Assembly: GCA_033964015.1 (NCBI GenBank)
Contig: CM066925.1
Location: 9,284,204 to 9,348,203 of the forward strand
DNA length: 64,000 bases
Direction: 5' to 3'
Origin: Scolanthus callimorphus
Taxonomy: Eukaryota > Cnidaria > Anthozoa > Actiniaria > Edwardsiidae
Shown: in pieces, positions 12,331 to 24,745 of the stretch
Layout: each line of letters begins with the position of its first letter
Position numbering within the stretch: the stretch's first letter is position 1
Made by a program: the position numbers and the translations under genes
The notes under the pieces: generated by a model
The model's input: the letters and a program-made list of their open reading frames with translations, nothing else
What the model was told of the DNA's origin: nothing
Databases searched by the model: none

Positions 12331-13044
12331 CAAACTACGATCTGATTAATGGCGTATGCATGGGCGCCAAGTTTTAAAACGTCTTGGTAAGGGGTGGACC
12401 ATTAGAAGCTGGGGAAGGGGGTTGCAATTTTTTTGCGCATAATTATTTTTTTTTTTGGGGGGGGGGATCAGGTTCTGCAAGAATTTTTTCGGAAATGTGT
12501 ATGATGTTGTTTTACTAGCTTGGATCTCTGCAAGAATTTTTTTGGAAGGATTGGCCATGTTCGAATTTGTTTGAAGGAATTGCTATCCCCCACCCACACC
12601 CACAATTTCTAATGGTCCAACCCAATGTATGTATGGGAAGCAAATTTTAAAACGGAGGTAAGTACATCATTTTCAGCGCAAAATGTACAAACAAAGTTAC
12701 CTGTGGAAAACAGGTCCAAGCTGGTGTGACTGATGTATACTCGAAAACTTACAGGTGAATGCGAATTGCTCTTTAAATGGACTAATCACATGAGGACCAG
12801 TGTCCTGTTTTCTTGAGCGATTGACGCAACAAGAATCAAACCAGGTTAAGCAATTCCTTTTTCACTCCTTTGGCGGGACTGGAGTATAAAAGGTATGGGA
12901 CTTCTTTGTTCATTTGTTCCTCATGATTTTATTTGGTCTCTGCCATAAGTGCTGTCACATCCATTCAACATACCAGAGCCCCTTTATTTCCAACACCCTA
13001 GAATTATCGGGCCCGGAAAGTTTTACCTGTAGAGAATTGCGCGT

Positions 13045-13195
13045 AAGCAAAGGCTTTACCCTTCCATTCAGGGTCACAATAGACGCTAAGCACAGAGAAT
13101 TGCAATGGAAAATCATTCAAAGAACTTTATATGGAGAAAACGCTTTATCAAATGAATCTCCACTTTGCACCTTTTGCGCTAAGGAAAAAAGACCC
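13045..13195 (+). pseudogene. LINE zinc-binding (zf-RVT) region fragment
   Basis: Within an open frame running 12914-13228, the segment around KHRELQWKIIQRTL and SPLCTFCAKE resembles the C-terminal zinc-binding region of non-LTR retrotransposon polyproteins (W-K-I-..-L, then C-x2-C). No RT domain remains next to it. Assignment is by motif only. Confidence 0.4.
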
Positions 13196-13757
13196 CCGAG
13201 CATTTATTTATTTGGTGCAAATACGTAAAACATAGCAATACAATATCAGTTCAGCTCTATAAACATACTTGAAATAGTCTTTTGAAAGTGAAATTTTACT
13301 GGGCGGTTTCGCCCAAACAAATAATGAAATCCTGTAAAAAAATACTATAATAGCCAAAGGCGTTATATTTCTTTTTTTCCGCAGTAAAAACTTTCAGAAC
13401 TGTTGTTTCTTGTCAAGACAGAATGGGAAGCCCTTATTTCCTTATAAAGTAGCCTATTTATTATTTTGCCATGTCAATCAATGCTTGGAGGCGCGATTAA
13501 AATATGCAATTTTAACATCACAACGTCAAAAAAAAGGTCAACTGAAATCCAGCATTTTTTTTTTTCTATAACTCGCTTTGGATCTGCTTTCTTAGTCCCC
13601 TGCGTTTTAATAGACCTTTTTTCCAAAATGACCGTCGCAAATTCGCATGTCTTAAAATTAAACTGACTGAAAATCAAATACTGGCACTAGAAAGAGTATC
13701 CTCACATTACTATTACTTTAAATTTTCGTTATGCCAAATGTCATGTCGGCTGAGAAA

Positions 13758-13860
13758 GCAGAGTCTGAAAATTGAAAATTTTACAGCGATTTATATGACT
13801 GGGGGTATGCGTCATACCCCAAGTCATACAAACGTCTGTAAATTTTCAGATTTTCAGCGT
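13758..13860. repeat. Short perfect-core palindrome
   Basis: CTGAAAATTGAAAATTTTACAG pairs with the complement of 'ctgtaaattttcagattttcag', centred on 'gggtatgcgtcatacccc'. A likely MITE remnant of about 100 bp. Confidence 0.6.
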
Positions 13861-14359
13861 TCGTTTTCTCGGAAGATATTGGATATAAAGCGAAATTTTA
13901 TTGTTTTACTAAAGTGATGATGTGTGTTCTGTGCTGGTGCTCATTTTTAACAAAAATCGATTTGAATTTTCGGCGGCCATTTTGGAAAAAGGTCTAATGA
14001 CAGCCATAGCAACTCACGATTCTAGACATTGGATCATCACGACGAGAATTCGATGTAATATATCAAACACGAGACAGGGCACGTTTAATTATGATTTTCA
14101 AACACTGAGAAGTTGCTTGAAAAAAACAAATGCAAAACCGAGCTTTTTCAACCGACCGAGGTTTTTGGAAATCCTGATGAACGCTGTCGAGTGTATGATA
14201 TAGCTTCTCAATCGAATCATTTAATGTCGAGAAAAAGAAGAAATAAAAGCTTAAAAAGCTATGCAAATTACGATCGCGAATCCAAACCTCCTTCACGCTA
14301 ATGATTTTCATTTTTTAGGCTTGATGAATTATTAATGAGTTTGAGAATGTAATTTTCAG

Positions 14360-17300
14360 ATGTCATCGATTCCCCAACTTGTTATTCTGCTACTTCTTGT
14401 TACTCAATCGCTTGGGGCCACTCAACCAGCTGGCCCCATAGGGAAAGGCTTCTATCTGGCCAATACCGACATTCTATCAAGGCCTCTAACAGGTGGCAAA
14501 GACGTTTTCGAAGACACGGGCATCAGCTGCGTCGAGGACGCCGTCATCGAGCGAGCTACGAAGCAAGAAGAGACATTTTACAGCTCCAGGGCCCATTTCT
14601 TCTCAGACATCGCATCAAAGGTGTTAGACTTTTGCTAGAATTTCGCCATCTTTGCGTTTTTTCCGGGGACAAAAAAAAGGTTTCTCATTGATTCCCTTGT
14701 TGAACCTATTTATCTAGGCCTGTCCAAATTGCGCTAAAAAAATTGCCAAAACGTGCTCAAATTATAACAAAATGGTACTCAAATAGTGCTCGATTTCTAT
14801 AAAAAGTGCTTGAAATTTAGAAATAGTGCTCGAGAAGTTGCTCACAGTTATTTGAGAATAAAATAAATTAGTATAAAAATAGAAGAGAAGAGACTTTATT
14901 TACTACTTGGTACTTGCTAGCAGATGTTTGCACCATAATAATCACATATTTCTCAAGTTCTTCAAGCTCTTCTTCTTCTCTTCTTCCGTTAAACTACACG
15001 GCTAGGCAGTGTGAACACTGTTGCAAAACGTGCCAGAATTGTACCGGTACCGTATAAACAGGCGGTACTGTAAAAGAATTGTACCGGTCCGGTTTTTTAC
15101 CGGTCCCGTGTGAACGGGGTCTCAGGGAGATCACGGAAGCGTTCTACAACTTCCATGCTCGCAGGCAAGCTTCAACTACGAAGTTCTTTACTTGATTTCA
15201 GGTGGATCTCGATGACGATAGCAACGTTGCATTCACCCTTAGTAACACGCTAAGTGCCGTGGCAGGAAACGCAGCCACGGGACAAGGAGAAGTATGTTAA
15301 TACCTGCTGTATGTTAATACCTGCTGTTATTACACGACTATGACGTCATTTTACCATATAAGATCAAAATTCAGTGCAGATATGGAGCCGTATTACACGG
15401 CAAAAGCTGTATTCCATGTTGAAAGCCGAATTACATGCACACTGTAACAAACCGGTTACGGGTCTCGAGAAACAATTATTTTGTCTATATCAGCAAAAAG
15501 TCTGAAAAAATTTCGGCTCGCGCTACGCGATCGCCATCTACTCAATCTTAATACTCTTATCGTTTTAAGAGACCCTGATACTGGCTTCAGGAAAGAGAGT
15601 GAGGTAGGAGGTTTTAGTGACTTGCCATGATAGCTATTGTGAGACACCTTATGTTAGGCTTGGAAAATGGGATTGGAGTCACTGGGACTAGGATTTGGCC
15701 AATAGGTCAATTTGCCTTCAACTGAACCAACAATCAAATATCAATGTCTGTAAAGAGTGGCTTTAAAAATTTGTGATCTGCTTTTAAAATTTTGCCCTAC
15801 GACTGCAATACATACACTCTGTACACATGTCTAAAAGTCACTTTTTAACGCTGGGATTTTGAAAACTTTGACTGGGATTTCTGTGAAAAAAAAACTTCAG
15901 GACTGGGATCTTGCGAAACTTCTACACTGAGAAATGGGATTTGGACTCCCTTCACCAAAGGACCTGTTTGAATCATTTTGACTGACATGGATGGAGGGGA
16001 AGGGGGTCCTGAAATGTTTCAGTCTATCAGAGGGGGCTCCAGAAAACAATCAATGCTATGAGGTGGGGTTCTTGAAATTTTTTTGGATCACAGGTATTTT
16101 CTCCTCCACCCCCCTCTCCGACATAAATAATGACCGGTCCCTAGTGAATCTTGAAAATAAAAGAAAAAAAAAATTGTTCCTCGTATAATAAGCGGGGCTC
16201 GAAAAAATACATCCGCAACTCGTATCCGCCCGTATTACATGAAAAAAATCATCTAAAGATATATGTATTTAGTATTCTGTCTCGGAAATTCAAGAGTCTA
16301 ACGGAGGTAATACGAGACACACAGGTATTTTTTTGCAGACACCATGAAAATCTCATTTCCCAATGGCGGGAGTATGGGAAGTGTTCGGATTTCCCATGAG
16401 TAGCCATTGATAACCATGGGAAATCCAATCACCTTCCATACTTCTCCAGGCTCGGTTTTCCTAGCCCCCGTTCAGTTTGAGCCCACAGTCGGCTGGGAAT
16501 GATCACAAACTGATGCAAACACAGGAACATAGGCAGGACTTTTTTACAACAACAACAACACAACAACAGCAACAACAACTTTATTTTGCATTTCCAAAGT
16601 TACATACAGCCGATTGCGTTTGAGCGTTTTACCCTAACAGTTCGCACGTTACGTTTGAACGTTTGAAAGTTGCGTTGTGAGACAAAAAGTCGGACGTTTC
16701 CAAGGGCAACCGCCATGTGTATTTTTCATTGACCAATCAGAGAGGACAGAACTCTTTGGTTCGCCATAGAAACGTCTCGTTTCATCCTAGAAACGCAAGT
16801 TTCAAACGTTCAAGCATAACGTGCGAACTGTTAGGGTAAAACGCTCAATCGCAATCGGCTGTAGGTACATGTAGGTATTTAGCAACTTCTATATCTTTTT
16901 TTTTTTTTTCAATTTTGTTTAAATTCAAAAGACATAGATTTATGCAAGGAAATGCCTAGAGCCTAAATGAACCGTTGAGGCAGAAGCATCTTCTCGTGTA
17001 TTTGCAATTGCAATGTACTTTTCGTTTCGAAAAGGGGGGACGGTGGGCCCCCTGCCCACGTCCCTGAACAAGGACTGGAAATCAACAACGCCGGGCGCCG
17101 GCGGCGTAAAGGCCGGTTTACACTCTGCGATTTTTGTTACATTTGTCGCGGCGATTTTCTCGCGCGAGTTGCAATTCCAACTCTCTAGTGTAAACGAGAT
17201 GCAAATCCGGTGCGATTTCTGTGCTCTCTTTGCTTCAAATCGCATGAAGTTGCAAAGAGTTTCGGACATCTTTGAAATATCCGCGACATCGCGCGACAAA

Positions 17301-20300
17301 AATCGCGGTCAGTCGCGCCGAGTCGCACTTATCTACATTAGTGATTTGGGTTGACGCGCACATGCGAGAAAAATCGCCGCGACTCTCGCGCGACAAAAAA
17401 GTGTAAACCGGCCTTAAAAAAATGTCTATTTCAGAAATACATTTCCCCATACAATTCAACAGAGACTTGCAGACAAAAATAGCGGCGAAGCGGTGCATTA
17501 TGGGAACTGAGCACGCCGTCTACTGTAAGCGCTGTATAAGGGGCCGACCATTTAACTTTTGAGGGGGGGGGGGGCTTTTTTGTCAGTGCAATATTTTTTT
17601 TCTACCTCTGTTAAGCGGTGAGAAATTTTTTTCCAATAAAAAAGAAGGGTTTTAGTCACCATTTTGCTGCAGGAAATTTTTTTTCAAAAAAGCCCCCCCC
17701 CCCCCTCAAAAGTTAAATGGTCGGCCCCTAAAATGACTTTACCCACTTGATAATCGAATATTCATTTGTTTAGGTAAATGGATACTTACTCCATTACTAC
17801 ACGCATGTGCAGAAACAGCAAATGACCCAAAACTGCATCAACAACTTTGAAGCTACAGATGACCTTGCTGAGGATTTCGAGGCCCTCCCAGCAACAGTCG
17901 AAAATCCTTCCAACCCTTCATCTTGGAGTAGCTATAAAGCGTTTTTCAAGAAGTATGGAACTCATGCCGTGAAGTCCATAACTTATGGAGTTTCTATGGA
18001 GAACTATTTCTTCGCAAAGGCTTCAAAGAAGTAAGATTGGCAGCAAGGTTGGCTGATGCAGCGTTTAAAGAAGCTGCCATATCACCACAGGGGACCCAGA
18101 TAACGAAGAAGTATGGTTGGTATTTTCTTCCGTGAGCTGTATATTGTAGGTTAATTCTGCACATTACATCTTTGCTGTAAATGACTATTATCTTAGAGTA
18201 TTGCCTTTTAGTAGAAACCCACTCGCATACTATCAGTGAATCCTGTAATCTGATTGGCTCCACTACTCACTATCTATCACGTTATTAGTAGAAACCCACT
18301 CGCATACTATCACTGAATCCTGCAATCTGATTGGCTCCGCTACTCACCATCTATCACGTAATAGATAGTGACTGAGTAGCGAAAACGCTAGCGCAAAACT
18401 TTCTAAAACCACGAAAGTAAGTACGTTTTAGCAAGAACTCGAAGGTAAAGTATGCTAGTGGGTTTCTACTAAAACAATTAGACTACTCGTTCTCGTTTTC
18501 TATGAGTCAAATAGTCAACTCGGCGCTACGCGCCTCGTTAACTATCTTCACTTGGGAATAGTGTGCGACATATAAGATATAAATTTACATAATCAATTCA
18601 GTTGGTTTTGAGATCGTAGCGCCAGGATGGCACATGGGAATAGTATGTCTGTGTGTAGCAGATTAGAGGGCCTTATTGTGCTCATCTAGAGGCCTGGTGG
18701 AGCCAGCTTTTGCCCACCCACCCACCCTCCCTCCCTCTTTGCTAGTAATTGCCTTTTTGAGCTTCGCCAGGTCTCCTTCCCATAACTTATGTGGAGCACA
18801 ATAGTACCAAGTGAACATATACGACTATCTATTGACTCATAGAAAACGAGAACGAGTAGTCTAATATTGTTAAATAGTAGTCGATGATTGAATACGATTT
18901 TATTTCCATTTACCGCAAAGATAATTGCAGAATTAACCCTCGTTCAGCCACTACAATAGACAGCTGACGGCGAGTAAAACCAACCATAATTTATCGTTGC
19001 CTGGGCCCCCTGTGATATCAACGCTGTGGTCCGGGATCAACTCCCGGACGGTGCAGGAGGAAGTGCCATTTTTGTTGAGATCGTTGTCGATATAAGTATA
19101 AGTTTACGTGCTTCTCAGCTTTTATTCAGCTATTCGTTTTCTCTGAAAAGGGCAGGGAATCCATTCATGTGGTAGTTCTCTTTCAGCCAATCAGAAACGT
19201 TTGCCTGAGGCTATATGTAGTATATTTTAATAATACAGATATTCAGTTTAATTATTATTCAACACATCGATGCACTGCCCAAATATGGTCATTGGAACGC
19301 CAGTAGCTGTCTTCTGTACATGACAGCTATTCTGCGATATCCGTCTCTGAGGAAATATGATGTTTTGAGCTCGTAAATAATACACAAAAGTCATTTTTTT
19401 CGGGGGGTTTTGTGCTATCGATTTGCTGAATAATAAAACCATTATCCTGCTCGATTTTGCAGAATATCGTCTGATTTTAGCAAACTGTCGTCGGCTAAGT
19501 ATCAGACGATATTCTGCGCAATCTCGCAGGACAATGATTAAATAACAGCATTTTTGTCACCCTGCAGTAAACATTTTTATTCTCCTCAGGTACACAAGAA
19601 ATAACTTCAAGGTGAAAGCTTGTGCTTCTCTCGCTGCTCCCCAGTCTAACAGCGCCGATTTTATGAATGTCTGTTACAAGGTGAGGCATTTTGAATCGCG
19701 CTCCAGCCGTTGGTATCAGTGACGGTGGTTTTCACTCATTGATATGCGAAGCAAAGAAACGAGCGTTGTTTGGAATGACTAGAGTGGATTTTTAGATGAG
19801 TGTCGAAAACTAATCGCAAAGAAAATACAAATAGGCAATCAGGATCGAAACCCATCGAACAACTGACCAATCAGGAGTGAAACAAAATAAAAAACTGACC
19901 AATCAAGAGCGACAGATAAATTCAGAAACTGACCCCCGGGAGCGAGACAAATAAAGAACTGACCAATCAGGAGCGAGACAAACCAGAGGCCACCAAAAAA
20001 CTTACCAATCAGGAGTGAGACAAATTCAACAACTGACCAATCAAGAGCGACGGACAAGTTCAAAAACTTATCAATCAGGAGCGAGACATTTTTCTTTATT
20101 TGTTTGTTTTTTTCGTTACATTCTCATGCACTGGATTCTCCAGGTTATGAGATTCTCCTTGCAAGATTCATACTTAAATTGACTTTTTCTGACATGGCAA
20201 ATCATTTCAACAGGTCACTTCTACAGAGAAGTCGGAGGCAGGTCAATATCAGATGGTACACAAGGACATCCTCAAGGGTGGTACGTCCACGACTCGTACA

Positions 20301-20489
20301 GCTCTCGAGTCAGGAGTCACCAAGGACAAACTCGCCAGGTTCCTAGAGCACGAGGCAGATTCCCACCCAGAAGCAGTTAGCTATGAGTTCATCCCCATGT
20401 GGGAACTTTTAAGGGCTATATATTTCAGGAGTTCTTTTAAGTCTCAGGTCGAAAACCTTGAAATGTTTTACAACAAGTATATCAACTGA
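14360..20489 (+). CDS. Secreted MACPF-domain protein (perforin/pore-former family), five exons
   Basis: Exons: 14360-14620, 15202-15291, 17774-18030, 19590-19680, 20214-20489 (TGA), about 324 residues. GT/AG borders and phases (0,0,2,0) agree. Residues 1-20 form a hydrophobic signal peptide ending SLGA. Exon 3 carries the MACPF signature region (YKAFFKKYGTHAVKSITYG), with the usual Gly-Gly after the signature not conserved. Exon 4 has the Cys-containing strand (KVKACASLAAP) and exon 5 the end of the domain (IPMWELLRAIYF). An acceptor-like TTTTCAG ends directly before the ATG, so a 5' UTR exon is likely. Family members oligomerise and insert into membranes; in cnidarians they include venom and immune proteins, and which applies here cannot be told. 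No C-terminal EGF domain is seen, unlike some anemone relatives. Introns contain MITEs and a minisatellite. Confidence 0.87.
15010..15125. mobile_element. MITE fragment in MACPF intron 1
   Basis: Shares 'caaaacgtgccagaattgta' in inverse and 'ccggtcccgtgtgaacg' with the element at 5855-6075. Truncated at the left. Confidence 0.6.
16605..16863. mobile_element. MITE with ~65-bp inverted ends
   Basis: TACAGCCGATTGCG and its inverse at the right, with the match continuing through 'gagcgttttaccctaacag' and 'ttcgcacgtta'. TA-type ends. Located in MACPF intron 2, beside a (caa)n microsatellite at 16550-16580. Confidence 0.8.
17109..17415. mobile_element. MITE with AAGGCCGGTTTACAC ends
   Basis: Inverted ends AAGGCCGGTTTACAC at 17109 and 17401-17415, with a CGCG-rich interior. 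Two overlapping open frames of 113 and 119 residues on opposite strands arise from the inverted structure and are not genes. Confidence 0.8.
17539..17729. mobile_element. MITE with poly-G inverted ends
   Basis: AGGGGCCGACCATTTAAC then 'ttttgag' and about 12 G at the left; the exact inverse, ending with a C run, at the right. 191 bp, immediately upstream of MACPF exon 3. Confidence 0.8.
18031..18110 (+). other. Alternative or decayed extension of MACPF exon 3
   Basis: A strong donor GTAAGA at 18031 is followed 80 bp later by a second, GTATGG, at 18111. The 80 bp between them look coding (Ala/Leu-rich, no stop), but in a frame one base off exon 3, where TAA follows at 18032. Both donors leave the same phase for exon 4. 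This fits either an exon end that lost frame and is bypassed by the upstream donor, or a sequencing indel. Confidence 0.5.
18208..18475. mobile_element. MITE with a duplicated left end
   Basis: 'tagtagaaacccactcgcat' starts at about 18208 and again at about 18288, so the first ~80 bp are present twice. The right end is the inverse (ATGCTAGTGGGTTTCTACTA, ending near 18472). In MACPF intron 3. Confidence 0.7.
18478..18864. mobile_element. MITE with 33-bp perfect inverted ends
   Basis: TTAGACTACTCGTTCTCG at 18478 with an exact inverse ending at 18864, the match extending through 'ttttctatgagtcaa'. It directly abuts the preceding MITE. No coding content. Confidence 0.85.
19446..19532. repeat. 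Short palindrome in MACPF intron 3
   Basis: 'tcctgctcgattttgcag' then 'aatatcgtctgat' pairs with 'atcagacgatatt' then 'ctgcgcaatctcgcagga'. About 30-bp arms with a 24-bp loop. Confidence 0.6.
19836..20091. repeat. Minisatellite, ~38-40-bp unit, about 7 copies, MACPF intron 4
   Basis: The core 'aactgaccaatcaggagcga' recurs with variable 'gacaaat' linkers up to about 20090. Each unit has an ACCAATC (CCAAT-like) motif; whether that matters is unknown. Confidence 0.85.
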
Positions 20490-20588
20490 AGATGGGAAAA
20501 GTAAAGTACACTTTGTAAAACTTTATTTTCTTTGGTATTCATTTTTTTTCAGTTGGGGTAAAACCCCCTACCATTGTAACCTTCAAGT

Positions 20589-20622
20589 ACCACCCCCACC
20601 CCCACCCCCACCCCCACCCCCT
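20589..20622. repeat. (CCCCCA)n microsatellite
   Basis: Five to six uninterrupted 'acccccacccc' units just downstream of the MACPF stop. Confidence 0.9.
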
Positions 20623-20845
20623 GAGGACTAGCTAGGGCGCCTGTCTTGAAGGCAGGCAGGATGTCCTAATACAACAAAAAGGCAATACAGTTGATCGACC
20701 TTATCGATGTCAAACGCCGCGAATTGGAAGTTCGATTACAGAATTTAATCAAATGATTCACGAGTACGTCGAGCAAATAACGCTCATTTTTTGTCAGATG
20801 GTGTCCCGCGCAGCGTCCGTAGATTTTCACTTTGCCAGTACCCGA

Positions 20846-21052
20846 CATGGAGTCATTAGCCAAATTTACACTAGAGACAAGTTTCCATTCCCGTCTGAGA
20901 CGAGTTTCCGCTCAGAAATATTTCCTAGTCGGCTTATATTATCGCCAAACTTTCTCCTTCAAAACGTTTTTTGGGCGTGATCACAGAAGAACAGGGAACC
21001 ACATTCAAGACGAAAAACTCGTCTCTAGTTTGAATTCGGCTAACGACTGTGG
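20846..21052. mobile_element. Decayed MITE
   Basis: 'gtcattagccaaatttacac' then 'tagagac' at the left; 'gtctctagtttgaattcggc' then 'taacgac' inverted at the right, with mismatches. Non-coding. Confidence 0.5.
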
Positions 21053-21059
21053 CGAGCCG

Positions 21060-22880
21060 GGCCGTGATGATACGTTACAAAAATGCTAGGCGAGGAGTCA
21101 AAGAGAGAGACGCGCCACTGGAGGAAATCTCTCTCTATCCTGAGTAACTCGACACCGTAAACAAATCAAAGCGCGCCGCGGGTAAAAAATAATATTTCCT
21201 TCGATTTACGGGCGTTCGCCGAAGACGGGGCTGAAAAAAGCGTTAAACGTTAACGTTAATCTTCGGACACGCTCGAGTCGAATCAGAGAGACAACAGACA
21301 TTGAGATCTATATCAACACCCCCCCCCCCCACTCTCCCTTTCCCTGTGATCATTCGTCATCATCATCATCTTTATTACGATTATAAACATCAGGCGCTAC
21401 GAAAGTCAAGCGAAACAAAGCGTTACATCCTGGTAGATGTGTTACATTCCTACAGCATGTCTAAATAACAGAAAGCGCGCACATTTATAGCTAGACGGCT
21501 TTCTCAAAGTCCTTTATTTTGAAACGTCTTTTCATATGCGGGATCGGCTGTGGGAAATCCGGCTTATAAAAATCTATATAATTACTCAAGTGATTAGAAG
21601 AATTTCCACGCGCTGATATGGCCGAGAGGTTGGTTTTCTCTTGAAAGGAATTTGGAGTGCGCGCGCGAATTTTGTTATTATCATATCGTGAATGAACTCC
21701 CCCCCCCCCCCAAAAAAAAAAAAACCTTAAGAATCACTTGAGCAATTATGCTAAAACAACTAGTCGCCTCAGACTCCGTGATTATCGGCGAATAGTCACC
21801 TCGACTTCGTCTATTAGAAAAAAAACATGCTTAGAAATGTGTTGAAATTTATTGCTTTTACTCTGTGGTTGCGGCGATAAATGTCTGAATTCAGATCAAA
21901 CAGTATCAGTTTAGATGCCCCCTTTATGCTTTGCGCTTCATTTTTTTTCAATCGATGATCGGGCGCCATCTTGGAATTTCAAAGATGGCGCCGGGTCATC
22001 GAACGGACCGGGTTTTCCGCGGTAAAAACACTCAGTACCGCCTGCAAGCAGGCTAATGGCACAGAAGTCCCGTTCAGGTTGTTTTAAGTGCCAAAAATCT
22101 CGATGCAACCTTTCTAATAATTTTTTAGTAGAATCGAATTCTTTTTCCAGTTTTGCCACGGCAAAAACATATTTTATTACGTAAGACAAGACTTGTCCTG
22201 CGATTCAAGGAATGTTGTTCGTTTCTTGCACAAAATGCAAGTTGCAATATGCCGGCTCTACAACAACGCCCAGTAAAACACGCTTTCGAAATCATGAAAT
22301 CGCACTTGAAAACAAATAGAAAAACGTGCGAGGTTGCATTGCAAGCCGTGGCATTCAATTTCTGATTTTTGATTCGTGTGCATTGAACGGGTCATGCAGT
22401 GCACAGGCAGGGCCGTAGCGCTTTTAGGGGCCGGGGGGGGACTCTTGCCTTTACATTTTGGGGACAAAGGGACAAAGGCACGTGCCCCCCCTCCCCTCCC
22501 CCCCCCAGTTTTTCCCCAAACAATCCGTAAAACTCCCGATCTTGCACCCTGATATAAGTTCCTCCAAACATGCGGTAATTTCACAAGCTGGGCTCTACAT
22601 TTTCAGCGCGCTTCGCGCGAAAAACTAAGTTTAAACGTTCCCTAAAAACTACCTTGAGTTTTTTTAGATGTTGTGCCCCCCCCCCCCCCCCCCCAAGTTT
22701 TTGGAGGCTTGCTACTACCCTGACAGGCCGACGAAGCCGAGATAAGCAACATTCTTTCTGGAGAAGCTTATTGGAGCGCGCAGCTGTTCACTTTGCAACC
22801 CAATGGATTGAACAAAAGGCAGGAGTTCAGATCAAAAAACAGAATTAAATACACCAATCAGTTTTTCATAGAAAGCTTGG
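21060..22880. other. Gene-poor interval with homopolymer runs
   Basis: C or G runs at 21320, 21700, 22433, 22490 and 22676. A 'ggcgccatctt' hairpin lies at 21961-22000. The string 'cttgcctttacattttgggg' occurs at 22444 and again at 22891. No gene is supported; open frames here are short and low in complexity. Confidence 0.5.
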
Positions 22881-23014
22881 ATCCGATCTCTTGCCTTTAC
22901 ATTTTGGGGACAAAGGGGACCCCGTAATACTGCATTTTGATGGTGTAATTTTTAGCGCAGAGCTAGCTATAATGCACCAGTCATTTGAAAGCCCCGCACC
23001 CTCCCTCGCCCCCA

Positions 23015-23290
23015 ATAGACCGATCCCTATTTTGACGATAGCTCCGCCCACTCATAGCAAACAATAGGAAGTTTTCCCTACGGAATTCAAAATGTCCGAG
23101 CAACACTCTTGAATATCGAAGATTTTTCAATAATTATTCAGCTTCAAGATAAAAATATAAAATCCAAATTGCATGCAACAACTTCTAACACCTCCCTGCA
23201 ATCGGTGTCTTTTCCGCGCTCTATTTGTCTTGTCCGACGTAGCAACAGTAACTAGGGGTATAATGAATGCGGGATCGGTGAATTGAAGTA
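23015..23290. repeat. Dispersed repeat, copy 1
   Basis: About 275 bp beginning 'atagaccgatccctattttg' recurs in direct orientation at 25019-25310 with few differences, including the 'ccgcccactcatagcaaaca' segment. No open frame and no terminal inversion seen. Confidence 0.8.
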
Positions 23291-24267
23291 TACCCGGGGC
23301 ATTCGCTTTTTGTGCCTGTGAAAGGCAGTGCAATCCCCGCCTACCGGGGGAAACGTTGAGATGAACTCCCCCGCTTTAATGTTATACATGGTAAAAATTC
23401 CGAAAGTAATAAGTCAATATTGGCGAAAAGACACAAGAATTTCTAAAGGCCTCAACCAAGCCCTCAAAATGAGAATCATCGTAAAAATGAGCATCTGTTA
23501 GGGAAGAGGTCAAAAAACTTGTACTCGAATGGTGCGAAATTTTTTCATGGGAGGTGGTGGGTACCGGCATCTACCCCCTTAGGTACCCAATACCCCTTTT
23601 TCAGATCTCATTTTCTCAGAGCATGATCTAGGGTACCTGATTTTATTGCACATATGGACTCCTCTCGCTGCGAGGAAAGCGTTGGAGCATACATCTTTTT
23701 AATATCTATTTTATTTAAGGAGATACTTGCTCTAAAATTCAGCTCTGAGAGGTAGGTGGCTCCGGCACCTATCCCACCGCCCCCCCCCCCCCCCCCCCCC
23801 AAATTGGGCACCCACAGAAGTACGGATGTTCTGACCTCTCCCCTTAAAGTCCACGCCCCAAGCTGATCATTGCATTGCAAATAGTATGAAACCTGTTTTC
23901 AACGTGTTTGATTTGGCCGTTGAAATGGGAAGTTATTATTATAGGTTTTACAGTGCAGGGTCACATATGTGTTTCAAGTTTATGTCAAGGGATTTCGGGA
24001 AAAAGTGAAATCCCAGCTCATCCCCCGCCCAATCCCTGCGATATGTAACGGGGCAGTGAAAAGTTGTGCAATCCCCTCCTGCCGGAGCACAAGAAGTAAG
24101 TGAAAACCAGGTGAAACCCCAGCTATGTCCCGGGTGCCCCAATGGAAGGGTGCGGGGCTTTCAAATGACATGGTGCATAAAAGTGGCCGGGATAAAATAT
24201 TGTATGCTAGTTTAGCTTAACCATGCCGTATGATTTTTAATTTTTATATATATCTTTTTATTTTTAG

Positions 24268-24327
24268 CTGAAGGAGGCTGAAAAGCCGAAGCGTCCTGGA
24301 AGTTTTGCCAGCCATTTAAGTGCCTGA
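24268..24327 (+). CDS. Isolated candidate terminal exon
   Basis: A pyrimidine-rich acceptor (TTTTTATTTTTAG) at 24267 opens LKEAEKPKRPGSFASHLSA and a TGA at 24325-24327. The basic, Lys/Pro/Ser composition looks coding, but nothing upstream joins it securely and I recognise no family. Confidence 0.25.
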   Translation: MKEAEKPKRPGSFASHLSA

Positions 24328-24632
24328 GCAAGTAAAATTAAAGGTTTGCAATTTGTATAACGCGAATCCAGAGCATCCATCCAATAAGGACCAGATTGTA
24401 TGAAGCAGTTTACAAACACGTGGGTCAACACGTCGTTTATTCAAAGATATATAGATAACTAGTGTGTACATAATAGTAAGCATGCAATTAGGGTCAAGGC
24501 AAAATTTGACCCGGTAACAAAAGTGTGCGAAGTCAAGTGACATGAATACATTATACTAGGTTAATTAAGCGAACGAGAATCCCCAAGAGGACAGATAATC
24601 GTGAAGTTATGTCGACCAAACATTCCAATTAC

Positions 24633-24745
24633 TTTGACACCTGTATCCAATATATATAACAAGTGCATATAAACCCGGCGTTGTTAGCTTGGTTGGCACA
24701 TGTGCCCCCGTTCTGACATGGGTTAGAATCACGGCGGAGGAGGAA
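24633..24745 (-). pseudogene. Decayed EGF-domain exon
   Basis: The minus strand keeps the Cys-x-SNPCQNGG-like core ('ctaacccatgtcagaacggg') and the acceptor TTTCAG|TTCCTCC. It is 113 bp rather than 117 and the reading frame is lost. Same family as the exon at 43538-43654. Confidence 0.65.

Noticed and set aside
16940..17354. Overlapping 119- and 113-residue frames on opposite strands
   Set aside because: Product of the inverted-repeat MITE at 17109-17415.
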